This document shows, piece after piece, positions 7,193-15,285 of a stretch of 43,234 bases of DNA. The notes beneath the pieces are model-generated. The model searched no databases, was not told where the DNA came from, and was given only the letters and a program-made list of their open reading frames with translations. Every line of letters begins with the position of its first letter. Position 1 is the first letter of the stretch. The translations under genes and the position numbers were made by a program. Location of the stretch: the NCBI GenBank assembly GCA_028280445.1, contig JANQLU010000004.1, positions 1 to 43,234 on the forward strand, given 5' to 3'. Source of the stretch: Pirellulaceae bacterium. GTDB taxonomy: Bacteria > Planctomycetota > Planctomycetia > Pirellulales > Pirellulaceae.

Positions 7193-8326
7193 ATGAAAGA
7201 ACTCCTAAAAATCCTTCAACTCAGCGTTTATGTATTTGCGCTCCCTCTGATCGCAACCGCGACAGTATCTGCATTTAACTATCTGGAAAAACCGGATACG
7301 AAAGTCGAGACATCCAAATCGGAGATCGTCGACACCAACCAAGAAAACACTGCTACTTATTTGATCAAGCGTGATCAAAATCAAACGGTCAAAGGTCGGG
7401 TTGTCAACGTTGATGGCGGTACCGGCGAAGTCAATGGACGATCGGGACTTTCGGTTCAGTTTGTTCAAAACCAAAACGTCGTCTTTAAAACGGAAACAGA
7501 TTCCACTGGGAATTTTACTGTCGGCAATGTTCCAACAGGCGTTTATTCGTTTTTTGCCATTGGTGACGGCGAATTTTTGACGATGTCAATTCGCATCGTC
7601 AATCCTAGTGAGCGCGGAGCCGATTCTCTGTTTGTTGAATCAACCGTTGGTAAAACTGCAAAAATGGCTGTCGAAAAAATTCGCAGTCTTCGATCACAAT
7701 CGGGTTTCCGACTCAAGTCCATGACTCTCGAGGATCGAACGGAATTCACCAAACTCACCGGCAGCAGTTCAACGACATTGTCCGATGACGGTACGTTGGT
7801 TGGTCGAGCAGTTTCTCACTATCGCGAAGCGAACCAGAAACTCGAAGGTACGACCGTTCAAATCTATCAAGATGGAAAATTGATTGCCGAAACTAAAACG
7901 GACGCGATGGGTAAATACACCATCAAGGGATTAGATGAAGGCGTTTACGAACTGTTTGCGTTTGGACCCGCTGGATTTGCTACCTTCCGCTTCCGAACGG
8001 TTTTGCCGGCCAAAGCTACTTCGGCCGCGGCAGTCGAGCTTCCCAAAACAGCACTGCAAGAGACACAAGAATTCGCTTTGACTCCGTTCAATAACGCGAC
8101 GTTTGCTGACCCGCCTGTCGTTGATACGCCACCTGTCGATACACCGCCAATCGTCGGCGACACTTCGACAGCGTTTGTAACCGGTGGTTCAGCACCTGTC
8201 GGCGGTGGTTTTCCGATTGGTGGCGGCGGACGTCTGGGCCGACTCGTCGGTTTGGCTGCATTGGGTGTAGGTATTGCTGCCCTGGCCGAAGATGACAGCC
8301 CACCTCCAACCAGTCCAACACTCTAG
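7193..8326 (+). CDS. Surface/secreted protein with two carboxypeptidase-regulatory-like domains, paralogue B
   Basis: 377 residues from the ATG at 7193, chosen because it aligns with the start of paralogue A (both MKEL, then ALPLIATA at the same spacing). Two regulatory-like beta domains are visible: about 60-130 (VKGRVVNVDGG ... TDSTGNFTVGNVPTGVYSFFA) and about 205-270 (LVGRAVSHYREANQ ... TDAMGKYTIKGLDEGVYELFA). A Pro/Asp-rich segment with a VDTPPVDTPPIV repeat, a Gly-rich stretch, a hydrophobic segment and the tail EDDSPPPTSPTL follow. The matching C-terminal end with paralogue A is more conserved than the body and may be a targeting or anchoring signal (inference). Confidence 0.85.
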   Translation: MKELLKILQLSVYVFALPLIATATVSAFNYLEKPDTKVETSKSEIVDTNQENTATYLIKRDQNQTVKGRVVNVDGGTGEVNGRSGLSVQFVQNQNVVFKTETDSTGNFTVGNVPTGVYSFFAIGDGEFLTMSIRIVNPSERGADSLFVESTVGKTAKMAVEKIRSLRSQSGFRLKSMTLEDRTEFTKLTGSSSTTLSDDGTLVGRAVSHYREANQKLEGTTVQIYQDGKLIAETKTDAMGKYTIKGLDEGVYELFAFGPAGFATFRFRTVLPAKATSAAAVELPKTALQETQEFALTPFNNATFADPPVVDTPPVDTPPIVGDTSTAFVTGGSAPVGGGFPIGGGGRLGRLVGLAALGVGIAALAEDDSPPPTSPTL

Positions 8327-8364
8327 ACATAGCGTCGAGACGATTCACTGAAAACATACGATTG

Positions 8365-8398
8365 AGGTCGCAGAGCCGAGCATCTGCGACCTTTTTCT
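8365..8398 (+). terminator. Intrinsic terminator after paralogue B
   Basis: Stem AGGTCGCAGA / TCTGCGACCT with a short loop and a T-rich tail, about 40 bases after the stop. Confidence 0.9.
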
Positions 8399-8410
8399 TT
8401 GTGCCCGTGT

Positions 8411-8687
8411 TTCGGGAGGGCGAGGCTCCTGCCGAGCCACTGCTTGTTGTATTTGGCTCCTGCCAAGTCGCTAGGTCCTGTTGATTAAATATGAGCGGCG
8501 AGCGCGTGCGGGTGCCACTGGCTCCAGCCAGTGATTTGCACGATGACGCCACGGTTTTTCATCCAACTGAAATAATTGCACAACTACCGTCCACCCAACA
8601 CTGGCGAAGCCAGTGGCACCCACCCGTGTTTCGGGAGGGCGAGGCTCCTGCCGAGCCACTAGGTCGTGTTGATTAAATATGAGCGGC
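8411..8687. repeat. Compound repeat block: families R1, R6 and R7
   Basis: R1 copies at 8411-8440 and 8631-8659 in the same orientation. A large R6 inverted repeat between them: GGGTGCCACTGGCTCCAGCC (from 8510) facing GGCGAAGCCAGTGGCACCC (to 8621). Two exact copies of the 19-mer TTGATTAAATATGAGCGGC (R7) at 8481-8499 and 8669-8687; a third is at 42868-42886. The second R7 copy ends on the first base of the SprT-like gene's stop codon. This fills the 360 bases between the two convergent genes. Confidence 0.8.
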
Positions 8688-9475
8688 TAAACTTTGCTCA
8701 GCCGTTCGATGGGCACATAATACTTGATGTATCGAAAACCATCGTCGTACAAATGGCCGCGCTTGTTTTTGACCAATACTGTCGCTCGACGTGTAATGCG
8801 GTTGATAAATCCTCGCAAACGACTGCCATTTAAATCAAATTCGACGTAATCTCCGGTGGTAATTCCAAATTGCTTGGCCGCCGAATCTTTTGGCGAAGTC
8901 AATTGATGGCTGGACTGCCGGTGTCCAAAGAAGTTCTTCGCAATGAGCTTGAACCGCCGCGCAGAACAACTCGAATGCAACCAAACCAGCATTTCGATCA
9001 AATGGATCAACTCATGCTCAAAAATTCGCTGCAGCCCACTGAGCCGATCCTGACAGTCAACACCGACGACACTGGCTGGCTGTCCCCGGTTGAACGATTC
9101 GAACAACAGTGTCGACGAGATGGCAATTTCAAAACTTTTCCCGCGATTGGAGTGAATTCCGTAAGGGTGCAACATGGTTGTTTTGCCACCGGCGTTGGTC
9201 ATACGTTTTGACAATCGCATTTGGAGCGGCAGTTTTTGGTCGATCAACGATTGGCGAATCAAGCCGTCAAAAAAAACGTTGTCGTATAACTCAAACAACA
9301 ACTGCAGATCTTCGGTTGAGATGTTTTGAAAATTCGAGCTGCGAATCGTATCGGAAACAAACAACACCTCTTCGTAAATCGTTCGCTGGGCTTGGGCAAA
9401 ATCCTGCTCCGGTTTCCAACGACCTGTTACTCTGGCTTCGAGTTGCTCGACAAAAGGCGATGCGGGCAAATTCAT
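8687..9475 (-). CDS. SprT-like zinc metalloprotein with C-terminal SH3/KOW-like domain
   Basis: About 262 residues from the ATG at 9475 (a TTG at 9487 is in frame; neither has a good ribosome-binding site). The SprT-like core runs about 55-185: LFELYDNVFFDGLI, a beta segment, then the zinc-binding HELIH (His154, Glu155, His158). A third His (His167, in LHSSC) is followed by FKLIAKNFFGH, the SprT arrangement of HExxH plus a downstream His before a conserved Phe. SprT-like proteases act on DNA-protein crosslinks in eukaryotes; the bacterial role is unclear. The last 60 residues (GITTGDYVEFDLNGSRLRGF ... TRRATVLVKN) look like a KOW/SH3 barrel that could contact nucleic acid (inference). Transcribed toward the repeat block, convergent with paralogue B. 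Confidence 0.75.
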   Translation of the reverse strand: MNLPASPFVEQLEARVTGRWKPEQDFAQAQRTIYEEVLFVSDTIRSSNFQNISTEDLQLLFELYDNVFFDGLIRQSLIDQKLPLQMRLSKRMTNAGGKTTMLHPYGIHSNRGKSFEIAISSTLLFESFNRGQPASVVGVDCQDRLSGLQRIFEHELIHLIEMLVWLHSSCSARRFKLIAKNFFGHRQSSHQLTSPKDSAAKQFGITTGDYVEFDLNGSRLRGFINRITRRATVLVKNKRGHLYDDGFRYIKYYVPIERLSKV

Positions 9476-9594
9476 AGAATTTTTCAAAATTTTAGATTTT
9501 TGGGTGACTCAAATTTGCCGTAATTTTTTGTGTTTTGGAAGTTTAAAGTTGGCGAGCCATTCGAAAAAACCCGATAAATCCGACTAGTCAGCCA

Positions 9595-9641
9595 GCACAA
9601 TATTTTGTGTTGACAGATGGTTCAACATCGATATATTGGGG
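9595..9641 (+). promoter_or_regulatory. Pair of NrdR boxes
   Basis: Box 1 at 9595-9610 is GCACAATATTTTGTGT, matching 14 of 16 positions of the NrdR consensus ACACWATATATWGTGT. Box 2 at 9626-9641 (CATCGATATATTGGGG) keeps the ATATAT core and matches about 10 of 16. The boxes start exactly 31 bases apart, the three-helical-turn spacing established for NrdR operators. They flank and overlap the promoter below, as expected for repression when dATP is high. The nrdR gene is not in the window. Confidence 0.8.
9610..9637 (+). promoter_or_regulatory. Near-consensus promoter of the nrdAB unit
   Basis: TTGACA (9610-9615), 16-base spacer, TATATT (9632-9637). The predicted transcript start is about 9644-9645, right at the base of the hairpin at 9645-9662. 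NrdR box 1 overlaps the -35 element by one base and box 2 covers the -10. Confidence 0.8.
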
Positions 9642-9644
9642 CCC

Positions 9645-9662
9645 ACCGTCGGAGACGACGGT
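9645..9662 (+). promoter_or_regulatory. 5'-end GNRA-tetraloop hairpin of the nrdA leader
   Basis: ACCGTCG-GAGA-CGACGGT: a perfect 7-bp stem closed by a GAGA (GNRA) tetraloop. It lies within a base or two of the predicted transcript start, so it would cap the 5' end of the mRNA, a known way to slow RNase E-type or pyrophosphohydrolase-dependent decay. Pairing is seen directly; the function is inference. Confidence 0.6.
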
Positions 9663-10054
9663 ATGACTTACCAAGTCGCAAAAACGGTGATTTTCCCGAA
9701 AATCCCCATTTTTTGCCTGTCACTGCTAGCAGTCGAATACGGAAACTCGGATTCCAGTGATTTAGCACGGCGGGCAAACGAGCGGCTGGTTTGTTCATGC
9801 GAAACTGATTGAACCGTGAACAATGCTCTCAATACAAAGGGATTGATCAGCAGCAAAATTGCCAACAAATCGGGCCGGCAGGGATGCCAATTCTCTCGCT
9901 TTCCCTTGATTCGATTTTTGCTCCATCGATCTTTCAAGCGAGCATGACCAACGGTGTCATGAAGCAACGCAATAAGCATGGATACGGCGGAACATGACGC
10001 GAGCAACGAATGCCGCGCTGGTTCGTCAAGCTTTTTGGAAAGGGAACTCAAGCG
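9663..10054 (+). other. Long nrdA leader, no recognised riboswitch
   Basis: About 390 bases between the hairpin and the nrdA start. I looked for the cobalamin riboswitch and other familiar elements and saw none. No plus-strand open frame here looks convincing. On the minus strand a frame spans 9668-10051 but has no ribosome-binding site and overlaps the leader and the nrdA start; I do not accept it as a gene. Confidence 0.4.
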
Positions 10055-12868
10055 ATGCTAAATGCAAATACTAAAACAGACCTCACCATTACAAAACGTG
10101 ACGGCCGGGTTGTGCTGTTTGACGCTCAATTAATAACTCGGGCAATTCAAAAAGCGTTTGCCGCAGAAGAAAATGTCGAAGCTGACGCGCTCGAACCGAA
10201 AATCATCTCTGACATCGACCAGATGGTCGCCGAAGTCGTTAACCAATCCAATTTCCGTCTGAAACAAAATCAAACCGTCGACGTCGAGTTCGTCCAGGAT
10301 GCTGTCGAACGCGAGTTGATGCGGCAAAAACACTATAGCGTTGCTCGACGATATATCCTGTATCGCGAAGAGCATGCTCGCATGCGTCAATTGCGTGCCG
10401 AAGAGACCATGGACAGCAGCGAGCCGTTTCCGCGCATCCTGGTCAATCGTGAAGGGCAACTGGAAAACCTCGATTTTGATCGACTCCGTTCGCAAATTGA
10501 TTCTGCCTGCCATGGAATCGATGATATCTGCGATGCACAAGAGTTGTTGAACGATATCGAGAAACAGTTTTACAACAAAATTACCCCGGATGAGATTGCC
10601 CGTTCGTTGGTTTATGCCGCGCGAACTCGCATTGAGCGCGATCCCGCCTACGACACGGTTGCCGGTCGTCTCATTCTCAAAATTATCTACCGTGAAGCAT
10701 TGGGAAAATCGCTGGACAGCGATGACCTCCAACCGCTCTATTACAAAAAATTTGCCGAATATATCGACGAAGGCATTGCGGCAAAACGTCTGTCACCGGA
10801 GCTTGCGGAATTCGACATCAAACGCATTGCCGCAGCATTGGTGCCCGAGCGCGATCACCTGTTCCCGTACCTGGGACTGCAGACTATTTATGATCGTTAC
10901 CTGTTGCACATCAACGGTCGCCGCATTGAAACCCCTCAGTATTTCTGGATGCGGGTGGCGATGGGATTGGCGCTCCACGAAGGCGAAGATCGTACGGATC
11001 GCGCCATTAAATTCTACGAAGTTCTTTCAACTTTCCGATTTACCAGTGCCACGCCAACATTGTTCAATGCCGGAACCTGTCACCCTCAACTGAGTTCGTG
11101 CTACCTGAGCACAGTGATGGATGACCTGGACAACATTTTCAAAGCGATTTCTGATAACGCGAAACTGTCCAAATGGGCGGGCGGTCTCGGCAACGACTGG
11201 ACCAACATCCGTGCAACCAATTCGCACATCAATGGAACCAACGGGCAAAGCCAGGGCGTCATTCCGTTTTTGAAAGTTGTCAGCGACACAGCCGTTGCTG
11301 TGAATCAAGGCGGGAAACGCAAAGGTGCGGTTTGTTCGTATCTGGAAACATGGCACTTGGACATCGAAGAATTTCTCGACCTGCGTAAAAACACAGGCGA
11401 TGATCGACGTCGAACCCATGACATGCACACCGCAAACTGGATTCCCGACCTGTTCATGAAACGCGTCGAAGAAGACGGCATGTGGACGCTGTTCAGCCCC
11501 AACGATGTTCCAGATTTGCACGATTTGATCGGCTCGGAATTCGAAAAACGATACATCGAATACGAAGCGAAAGCGGAATCCGGGGAAATTGAATTGTCGC
11601 GAAAAATCTCGGCAAAAGAACTTTGGCGAAAAATGCTGACCCGTTTGTTCGAAACAGGTCACCCCTGGATCACGTTCAAAGATCCGTCCAACATTCGCTC
11701 GCCCCAGGATCACAAAGGTGTCGTTCACAGCAGCAATCTGTGCACCGAGATTCTGCTGAATACATCTCGAGACGAAACGGCGGTTTGCAACCTCGGTTCT
11801 ATTAACTTGCTGAACCATATCACCGACGGCAAACTCGACCTGAAAAAACTGGAAGAAACAATCAATGTCGCTGTTCGCATGCTCGACAACGTCATTGATA
11901 TTAATTTCTATCCAACACCTGAAGCGCGTAATTCGAACCAGCGTCATCGCCCCGTCGGACTGGGCTTGATGGGCTTCCAGGACGCCTTGGCCGCCTGCGG
12001 TATCAGCTATGCCAGCCAGGAAGCCATTGAATTTGCCGATCGTTCTATGGAAGCAATTTCTTACTTTGCAATTTTGGCTTCCAGCAATCTGGCCGGTGAA
12101 CGTGGTACCTATCCAACCTACAAAGGTTCCAAATGGGAACGCGGTCTACTGCCGATCGATACGGTCAAACTGGTAGAGAAAGAGCGCGGTCTCCCCGTCA
12201 AGATGGATGTTTCATCAACGATGGATTGGAGCAAAGTTCGCGCAGCGATTTCTCAAAACGGAATGCGAAACAGCAACGTCATGGCAATCGCACCGACCGC
12301 CACCATCTCGACGATTATCGGTGTCACACAATCGATCGAACCAACCTACAAGCATTTGTTTGTCAAAAGCAATCTGTCAGGTGAGTTTGTTCAGGTGAAC
12401 GTGAATCTCGTCAACGAACTCAAACAGCGCAATCTATGGAACGACCAAATCCTCGAAGCGATCAAGTACCACGATGGTTCATTGGGACAAATTGATGATT
12501 TGCCCGAGGATATCAAAGGGCGTTATGCAACCGCTTTTGAGATTGAACCGCAATGGCTCATTGAATGTGCCAGTCGCCGCCAAAAATGGATCGACATGGG
12601 ACAATCGTTGAACCTGTATATGTGCCAACCGAGCGGTAAAAAACTGGACGAAATGTATCGTCTGGCCTGGCAAACTGGTTTGAAAACGACCTATTACTTG
12701 CGTTCGCTCGGAGCAACATCCGTTGAAAAATCGACGGTCGATATCAACAAATTTGGGGTTCAACCCAAATGGATGAAAAGTCAAAGTGCGTCATCAAATA
12801 TCCAGGTGCAGCGCGATTCGGAAAAAACCTGTTCGATCATGGACCCGGACTGCGACGCCTGTCAATAA
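10055..12868 (+). CDS. nrdA: Class I ribonucleoside-diphosphate reductase, large (alpha) subunit
   Basis: 937 residues from the ATG at 10055, chosen for the GGAAAGGGA ribosome-binding site 10 bases upstream; an ATG at 10010 would add 15 residues. The enzyme reduces ribonucleoside diphosphates to deoxy forms. An N-terminal ATP-cone (about 7-110, [19 protein letters not shown]) is followed by a second, more divergent cone (about 128-215, starting [17 protein letters not shown]). Catalytic residues: Cys349 (QLSSCYLS) and Cys578 (AVCNLG) as the reducible pair, with the thiyl-radical Cys563 in NLCTEI beside Asn561 and Glu565. [17 protein letters not shown] is typical of the barrel. The C-terminal shuttle CysXXCys ends DCDACQ. 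Forms a unit with nrdB; a terminator lies between. Confidence 0.97.
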   Translation: MLNANTKTDLTITKRDGRVVLFDAQLITRAIQKAFAAEENVEADALEPKIISDIDQMVAEVVNQSNFRLKQNQTVDVEFVQDAVERELMRQKHYSVARRYILYREEHARMRQLRAEETMDSSEPFPRILVNREGQLENLDFDRLRSQIDSACHGIDDICDAQELLNDIEKQFYNKITPDEIARSLVYAARTRIERDPAYDTVAGRLILKIIYREALGKSLDSDDLQPLYYKKFAEYIDEGIAAKRLSPELAEFDIKRIAAALVPERDHLFPYLGLQTIYDRYLLHINGRRIETPQYFWMRVAMGLALHEGEDRTDRAIKFYEVLSTFRFTSATPTLFNAGTCHPQLSSCYLSTVMDDLDNIFKAISDNAKLSKWAGGLGNDWTNIRATNSHINGTNGQSQGVIPFLKVVSDTAVAVNQGGKRKGAVCSYLETWHLDIEEFLDLRKNTGDDRRRTHDMHTANWIPDLFMKRVEEDGMWTLFSPNDVPDLHDLIGSEFEKRYIEYEAKAESGEIELSRKISAKELWRKMLTRLFETGHPWITFKDPSNIRSPQDHKGVVHSSNLCTEILLNTSRDETAVCNLGSINLLNHITDGKLDLKKLEETINVAVRMLDNVIDINFYPTPEARNSNQRHRPVGLGLMGFQDALAACGISYASQEAIEFADRSMEAISYFAILASSNLAGERGTYPTYKGSKWERGLLPIDTVKLVEKERGLPVKMDVSSTMDWSKVRAAISQNGMRNSNVMAIAPTATISTIIGVTQSIEPTYKHLFVKSNLSGEFVQVNVNLVNELKQRNLWNDQILEAIKYHDGSLGQIDDLPEDIKGRYATAFEIEPQWLIECASRRQKWIDMGQSLNLYMCQPSGKKLDEMYRLAWQTGLKTTYYLRSLGATSVEKSTVDINKFGVQPKWMKSQSASSNIQVQRDSEKTCSIMDPDCDACQ

Positions 12869-12876
12869 ATCATACT

Positions 12877-12901
12877 GCGGCGCCCAAGCGCCGCTTTTTT
12901 T
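12877..12901 (+). terminator. Intercistronic terminator between nrdA and nrdB
   Basis: Stem GCGGCGC / GCGCCGC with a 3-base loop and a 7-8 T run, starting 8 bases after the nrdA stop. About 65 bases remain before nrdB with no obvious consensus promoter, so nrdB may depend on read-through, giving less nrdB than nrdA mRNA. Confidence 0.85.
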
Positions 12902-12967
12902 CAAACGTTTTTTTAATACCAATCACGATTGCTCACGCAATGAAAAATTTAACGCATGGAGTGCGAC

Positions 12968-14029
12968 ATGAGTACTGATTTACAAAACACGAATACTGAA
13001 ATCCTAGGCAACCCCGAGCGTATTGACGCACGTGAAAAACGCTTGATCAACTGCCATCAAGTCGACGTCAATCAATTGATGCCGCTGAAATACAATTGGG
13101 CGTGGGAACACTACATCAATGGTTGTGCCAATCACTGGATGCCGACCGAAGTTCCGATGAACAAAGACATTGAGATTTGGAAATCCGATCGCCTGACCGA
13201 CGACGAACGGTTGGTGATCCTCCGCAATCTCGGTTTCTTTTCGACAGCAGAAAGCCTCGTTGGCAATAACCTGGTGCTTGCCATTTTCAAACATGTCACC
13301 AACGCCGAATGCCGCCAGTACCTGTTGCGACAAGCTTTCGAAGAAGCGGTTCATACGCATACATTTTTGTATGTCGTCGAAAGCCTCGGCCTGGACGAAG
13401 GCGAAGTGTTCAATATGTATCACGAGGTTCCATCGATCGCGCGTAAAGACGCATTTGAAATGGAGCTTACCCAGGAAGTTCTCGATCCAGACTTTACCAC
13501 CGATACTTTCGAAGGCGCCCAAGCGTTTCTGAAAAACTTGATCGGTTTTTACATCATCATGGAAGGCATCTTTTTCTACACCGGATTTGTCATGATCCTG
13601 TCGTTCCACCGCCGCAATCTGATGAAAGGCATTGGAGAACAATTCCAGTACATCATGCGTGACGAAACGATTCACCTCAATTTCGGCATCGATTTGATCA
13701 ATGGCATCAAAGCGGAAAATCCGGACCTCTGGTCAGACGATTTCCAACAACAAATGATCGACCGTGTGCGACAGTCCGTCGAACTGGAAATCGCCTATGC
13801 CAAAGATTGTTTGCCCAACGGCGTCCTCGGACTCAACGCCGATCTGTTCCGTGATTATGTTCAGTATGTTGCCGACCGGCGGCTGGAACGAATTGGTTTG
13901 CAGGTCCAGTATGGCAGCTCCAATCCGTTCGAATGGATGAGTGAAACCATGGATCTTTCCAAAGAGAAAAATTTCTTCGAAACGCGTGTGACAGAATACC
14001 AAACGGGCGGCACGCTCGAGTGGGATTAA
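12968..14029 (+). CDS. nrdB: Class Ic ribonucleotide reductase small subunit (Phe in place of radical Tyr)
   Basis: 353 residues from the ATG at 12968; GGAG lies 6 bases before it (an ATG at 12956 would read through that site). Metal ligands are Glu95 ([10 protein letters not shown]), Glu126 and His129 ([10 protein letters not shown]), Glu199 (IIMEG), Glu233 and His236 (MRDETIH). The position of the tyrosyl radical is Phe133. Every one of these equals the Chlamydia trachomatis NrdB number plus 6 (Glu89, Glu120, His123, Phe127, Glu193, Glu227, His230), as do Trp57, Tyr228 and the C-terminal Tyr344 of the radical-transfer path. The first ligand is Glu rather than the Asp of E. coli. This is the established signature of class Ic enzymes, which use a Mn(IV)/Fe(III) centre instead of a tyrosyl radical. 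Confidence 0.96.
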   Translation: MSTDLQNTNTEILGNPERIDAREKRLINCHQVDVNQLMPLKYNWAWEHYINGCANHWMPTEVPMNKDIEIWKSDRLTDDERLVILRNLGFFSTAESLVGNNLVLAIFKHVTNAECRQYLLRQAFEEAVHTHTFLYVVESLGLDEGEVFNMYHEVPSIARKDAFEMELTQEVLDPDFTTDTFEGAQAFLKNLIGFYIIMEGIFFYTGFVMILSFHRRNLMKGIGEQFQYIMRDETIHLNFGIDLINGIKAENPDLWSDDFQQQMIDRVRQSVELEIAYAKDCLPNGVLGLNADLFRDYVQYVADRRLERIGLQVQYGSSNPFEWMSETMDLSKEKNFFETRVTEYQTGGTLEWD

Positions 14030-14056
14030 CTTCCAAGCTTCAAACCATAGGTTGTG

Positions 14057-14088
14057 AAATGGCTGGTTTTAACCAGCCATTTTTTTTC
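14057..14088 (+). terminator. Intrinsic terminator after nrdB
   Basis: Stem AAATGGCTGG / CCAGCCATTT, loop TTTTAA, followed by T8. About 28 bases after the nrdB stop. Confidence 0.92.
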
Positions 14089-14324
14089 GGTCGACATTCT
14101 TGAAACTATTCCCGAACAGGCGGGTAGAGTTTTCTGGCGAAATACAGCTGTTTTTGCAGGAAACCTGACACGACGTGAACGCTTTGCCAACAACTCGTGG
14201 AAAATCTTATCAAAACCTGCCATAATCCAGACCCAGTCGACAACCATTGACATGCAGGCAACGGCCCGTTTCACCAGCTAATTTTCGTCACCTACGGCGA
14301 CTCAACAAATCAGAAAGGAACAAC

Positions 14325-15212
14325 ATGTATCTACGTAAATCGACATTGCTTTTGGCGATGGCTGCCCTGCTGGGTTTTGTAGCCAACGCAACAGCCCAAT
14401 CCAAAGACGTTCTCCGCTGGAAATTTGAAAAAGGCCAGAAATTCACCGTCGTTTCTGAAAACGACTCGAAAACAGAAATTGACACCCCAATGGGTGCCCA
14501 GGAAATCCCAAACAAAATGACAACCACCATGACTTGGGAAGTCCTCGGAGCCAAAGACGGCAATTACAAAATCAAACAAACCATTGATCGCATCAAAATC
14601 AAAACCAGCATTCCGTTTGCCGGCGATATCGAGTGGGATTCGGATGACAAAGATTCGGAGCCCGAAGGCATGGCCCGTCAAATGGTCGCCCAATTCAAAA
14701 AAATGGTTGGCCAATCTTCTGAACTCCAATTCAACAGCCGTGGTCAAGTCAAGAAAAAAGATAAAAGCGATTCCAAAGGCGGGGCGATGAGCATGAATAT
14801 GACTGCCGACATCGCCAGTCAAATGTTCATCGAGTTCCCCGAAGGTGCTGTGCAAAAAGGAAAATCCTGGGAGCAAAAAATCAAAAATGATATCGGCGAC
14901 CAGGGCTCGATGACCATGAAAAACAAATACACTTTTCAAGGTAAAGAGAAATCTTCGAGCATGAAAGAAATCTACAAAATCGGCTTGAAGGGTGAAGTCG
15001 AAATGGAAATGGATCAAGGTCCTGTTTCCATGGAAACCGACGAAGGTACCGTCGAAGGAACGTTGTATTTTGATGCAACAGCGGGTTGCCTGGTCAAAGC
15101 AGAACTCAAGCAGAAATTGGTCCTGTCAATGGACGCTGGAGGACAAAACATGTCCATGACTACATCGGGCAAATCAAAAATGACCATTACGCCCGCAAAA
15201 GGCAAAAAATAA
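14325..15212 (+). CDS. Secreted DUF6263-like protein
   Basis: 295 residues from the ATG at 14325, which has GAAAGGAACAAC just upstream and begins a clear signal peptide (MYLRKSTLLLAMAALLGFV, cleavage near ATAQ). The mature protein starts LRWKFEKGQKF and continues as beta-rich sequence with Met- and Lys-rich segments (PEGMARQMVAQFKKMVGQ; MNMTADIASQM) and a late GTVEGTLYFDATAGCLVKAEL strand pair. This resembles the DUF6263 family, which is frequent in planctomycetes; I recall the family from its N-terminal pattern, so the name is moderately certain. It is probably an envelope or periplasmic protein. It stands alone between two terminators. Confidence 0.8.
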   Translation: MYLRKSTLLLAMAALLGFVANATAQSKDVLRWKFEKGQKFTVVSENDSKTEIDTPMGAQEIPNKMTTTMTWEVLGAKDGNYKIKQTIDRIKIKTSIPFAGDIEWDSDDKDSEPEGMARQMVAQFKKMVGQSSELQFNSRGQVKKKDKSDSKGGAMSMNMTADIASQMFIEFPEGAVQKGKSWEQKIKNDIGDQGSMTMKNKYTFQGKEKSSSMKEIYKIGLKGEVEMEMDQGPVSMETDEGTVEGTLYFDATAGCLVKAELKQKLVLSMDAGGQNMSMTTSGKSKMTITPAKGKK

Positions 15213-15227
15213 TCTTTTAAGATACCG

Positions 15228-15262
15228 AAATCCCGGTCACACTCTGGCCGGGATTTTTTTTT
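15228..15262 (+). terminator. Intrinsic terminator after the DUF6263-like gene
   Basis: Stem ATCCCGG / CCGGGAT with an 11-base loop and T9, 15 bases after the stop codon. Confidence 0.88.
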
Positions 15263-15285
15263 ACACCTTTGCGAAATGTACGAAC

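Noticed and set aside
9668..10051. 127-codon minus-strand open frame across the nrdA leader, with a hydrophobic helix and fair codon use
   Set aside because: It overlaps the predicted nrdAB mRNA and the nrdA start, has no ribosome-binding site and no recognisable family. The promoter and NrdR boxes explain the region better.
9663..10054. Possible cobalamin riboswitch before nrdA
   Set aside because: The conserved cobalamin-box sequences are absent, and a class Ic enzyme does not need B12 control.
11027..11947. 306-codon minus-strand frame inside nrdA
   Set aside because: Antisense shadow of a strongly conserved coding region; its sequence has no family features.
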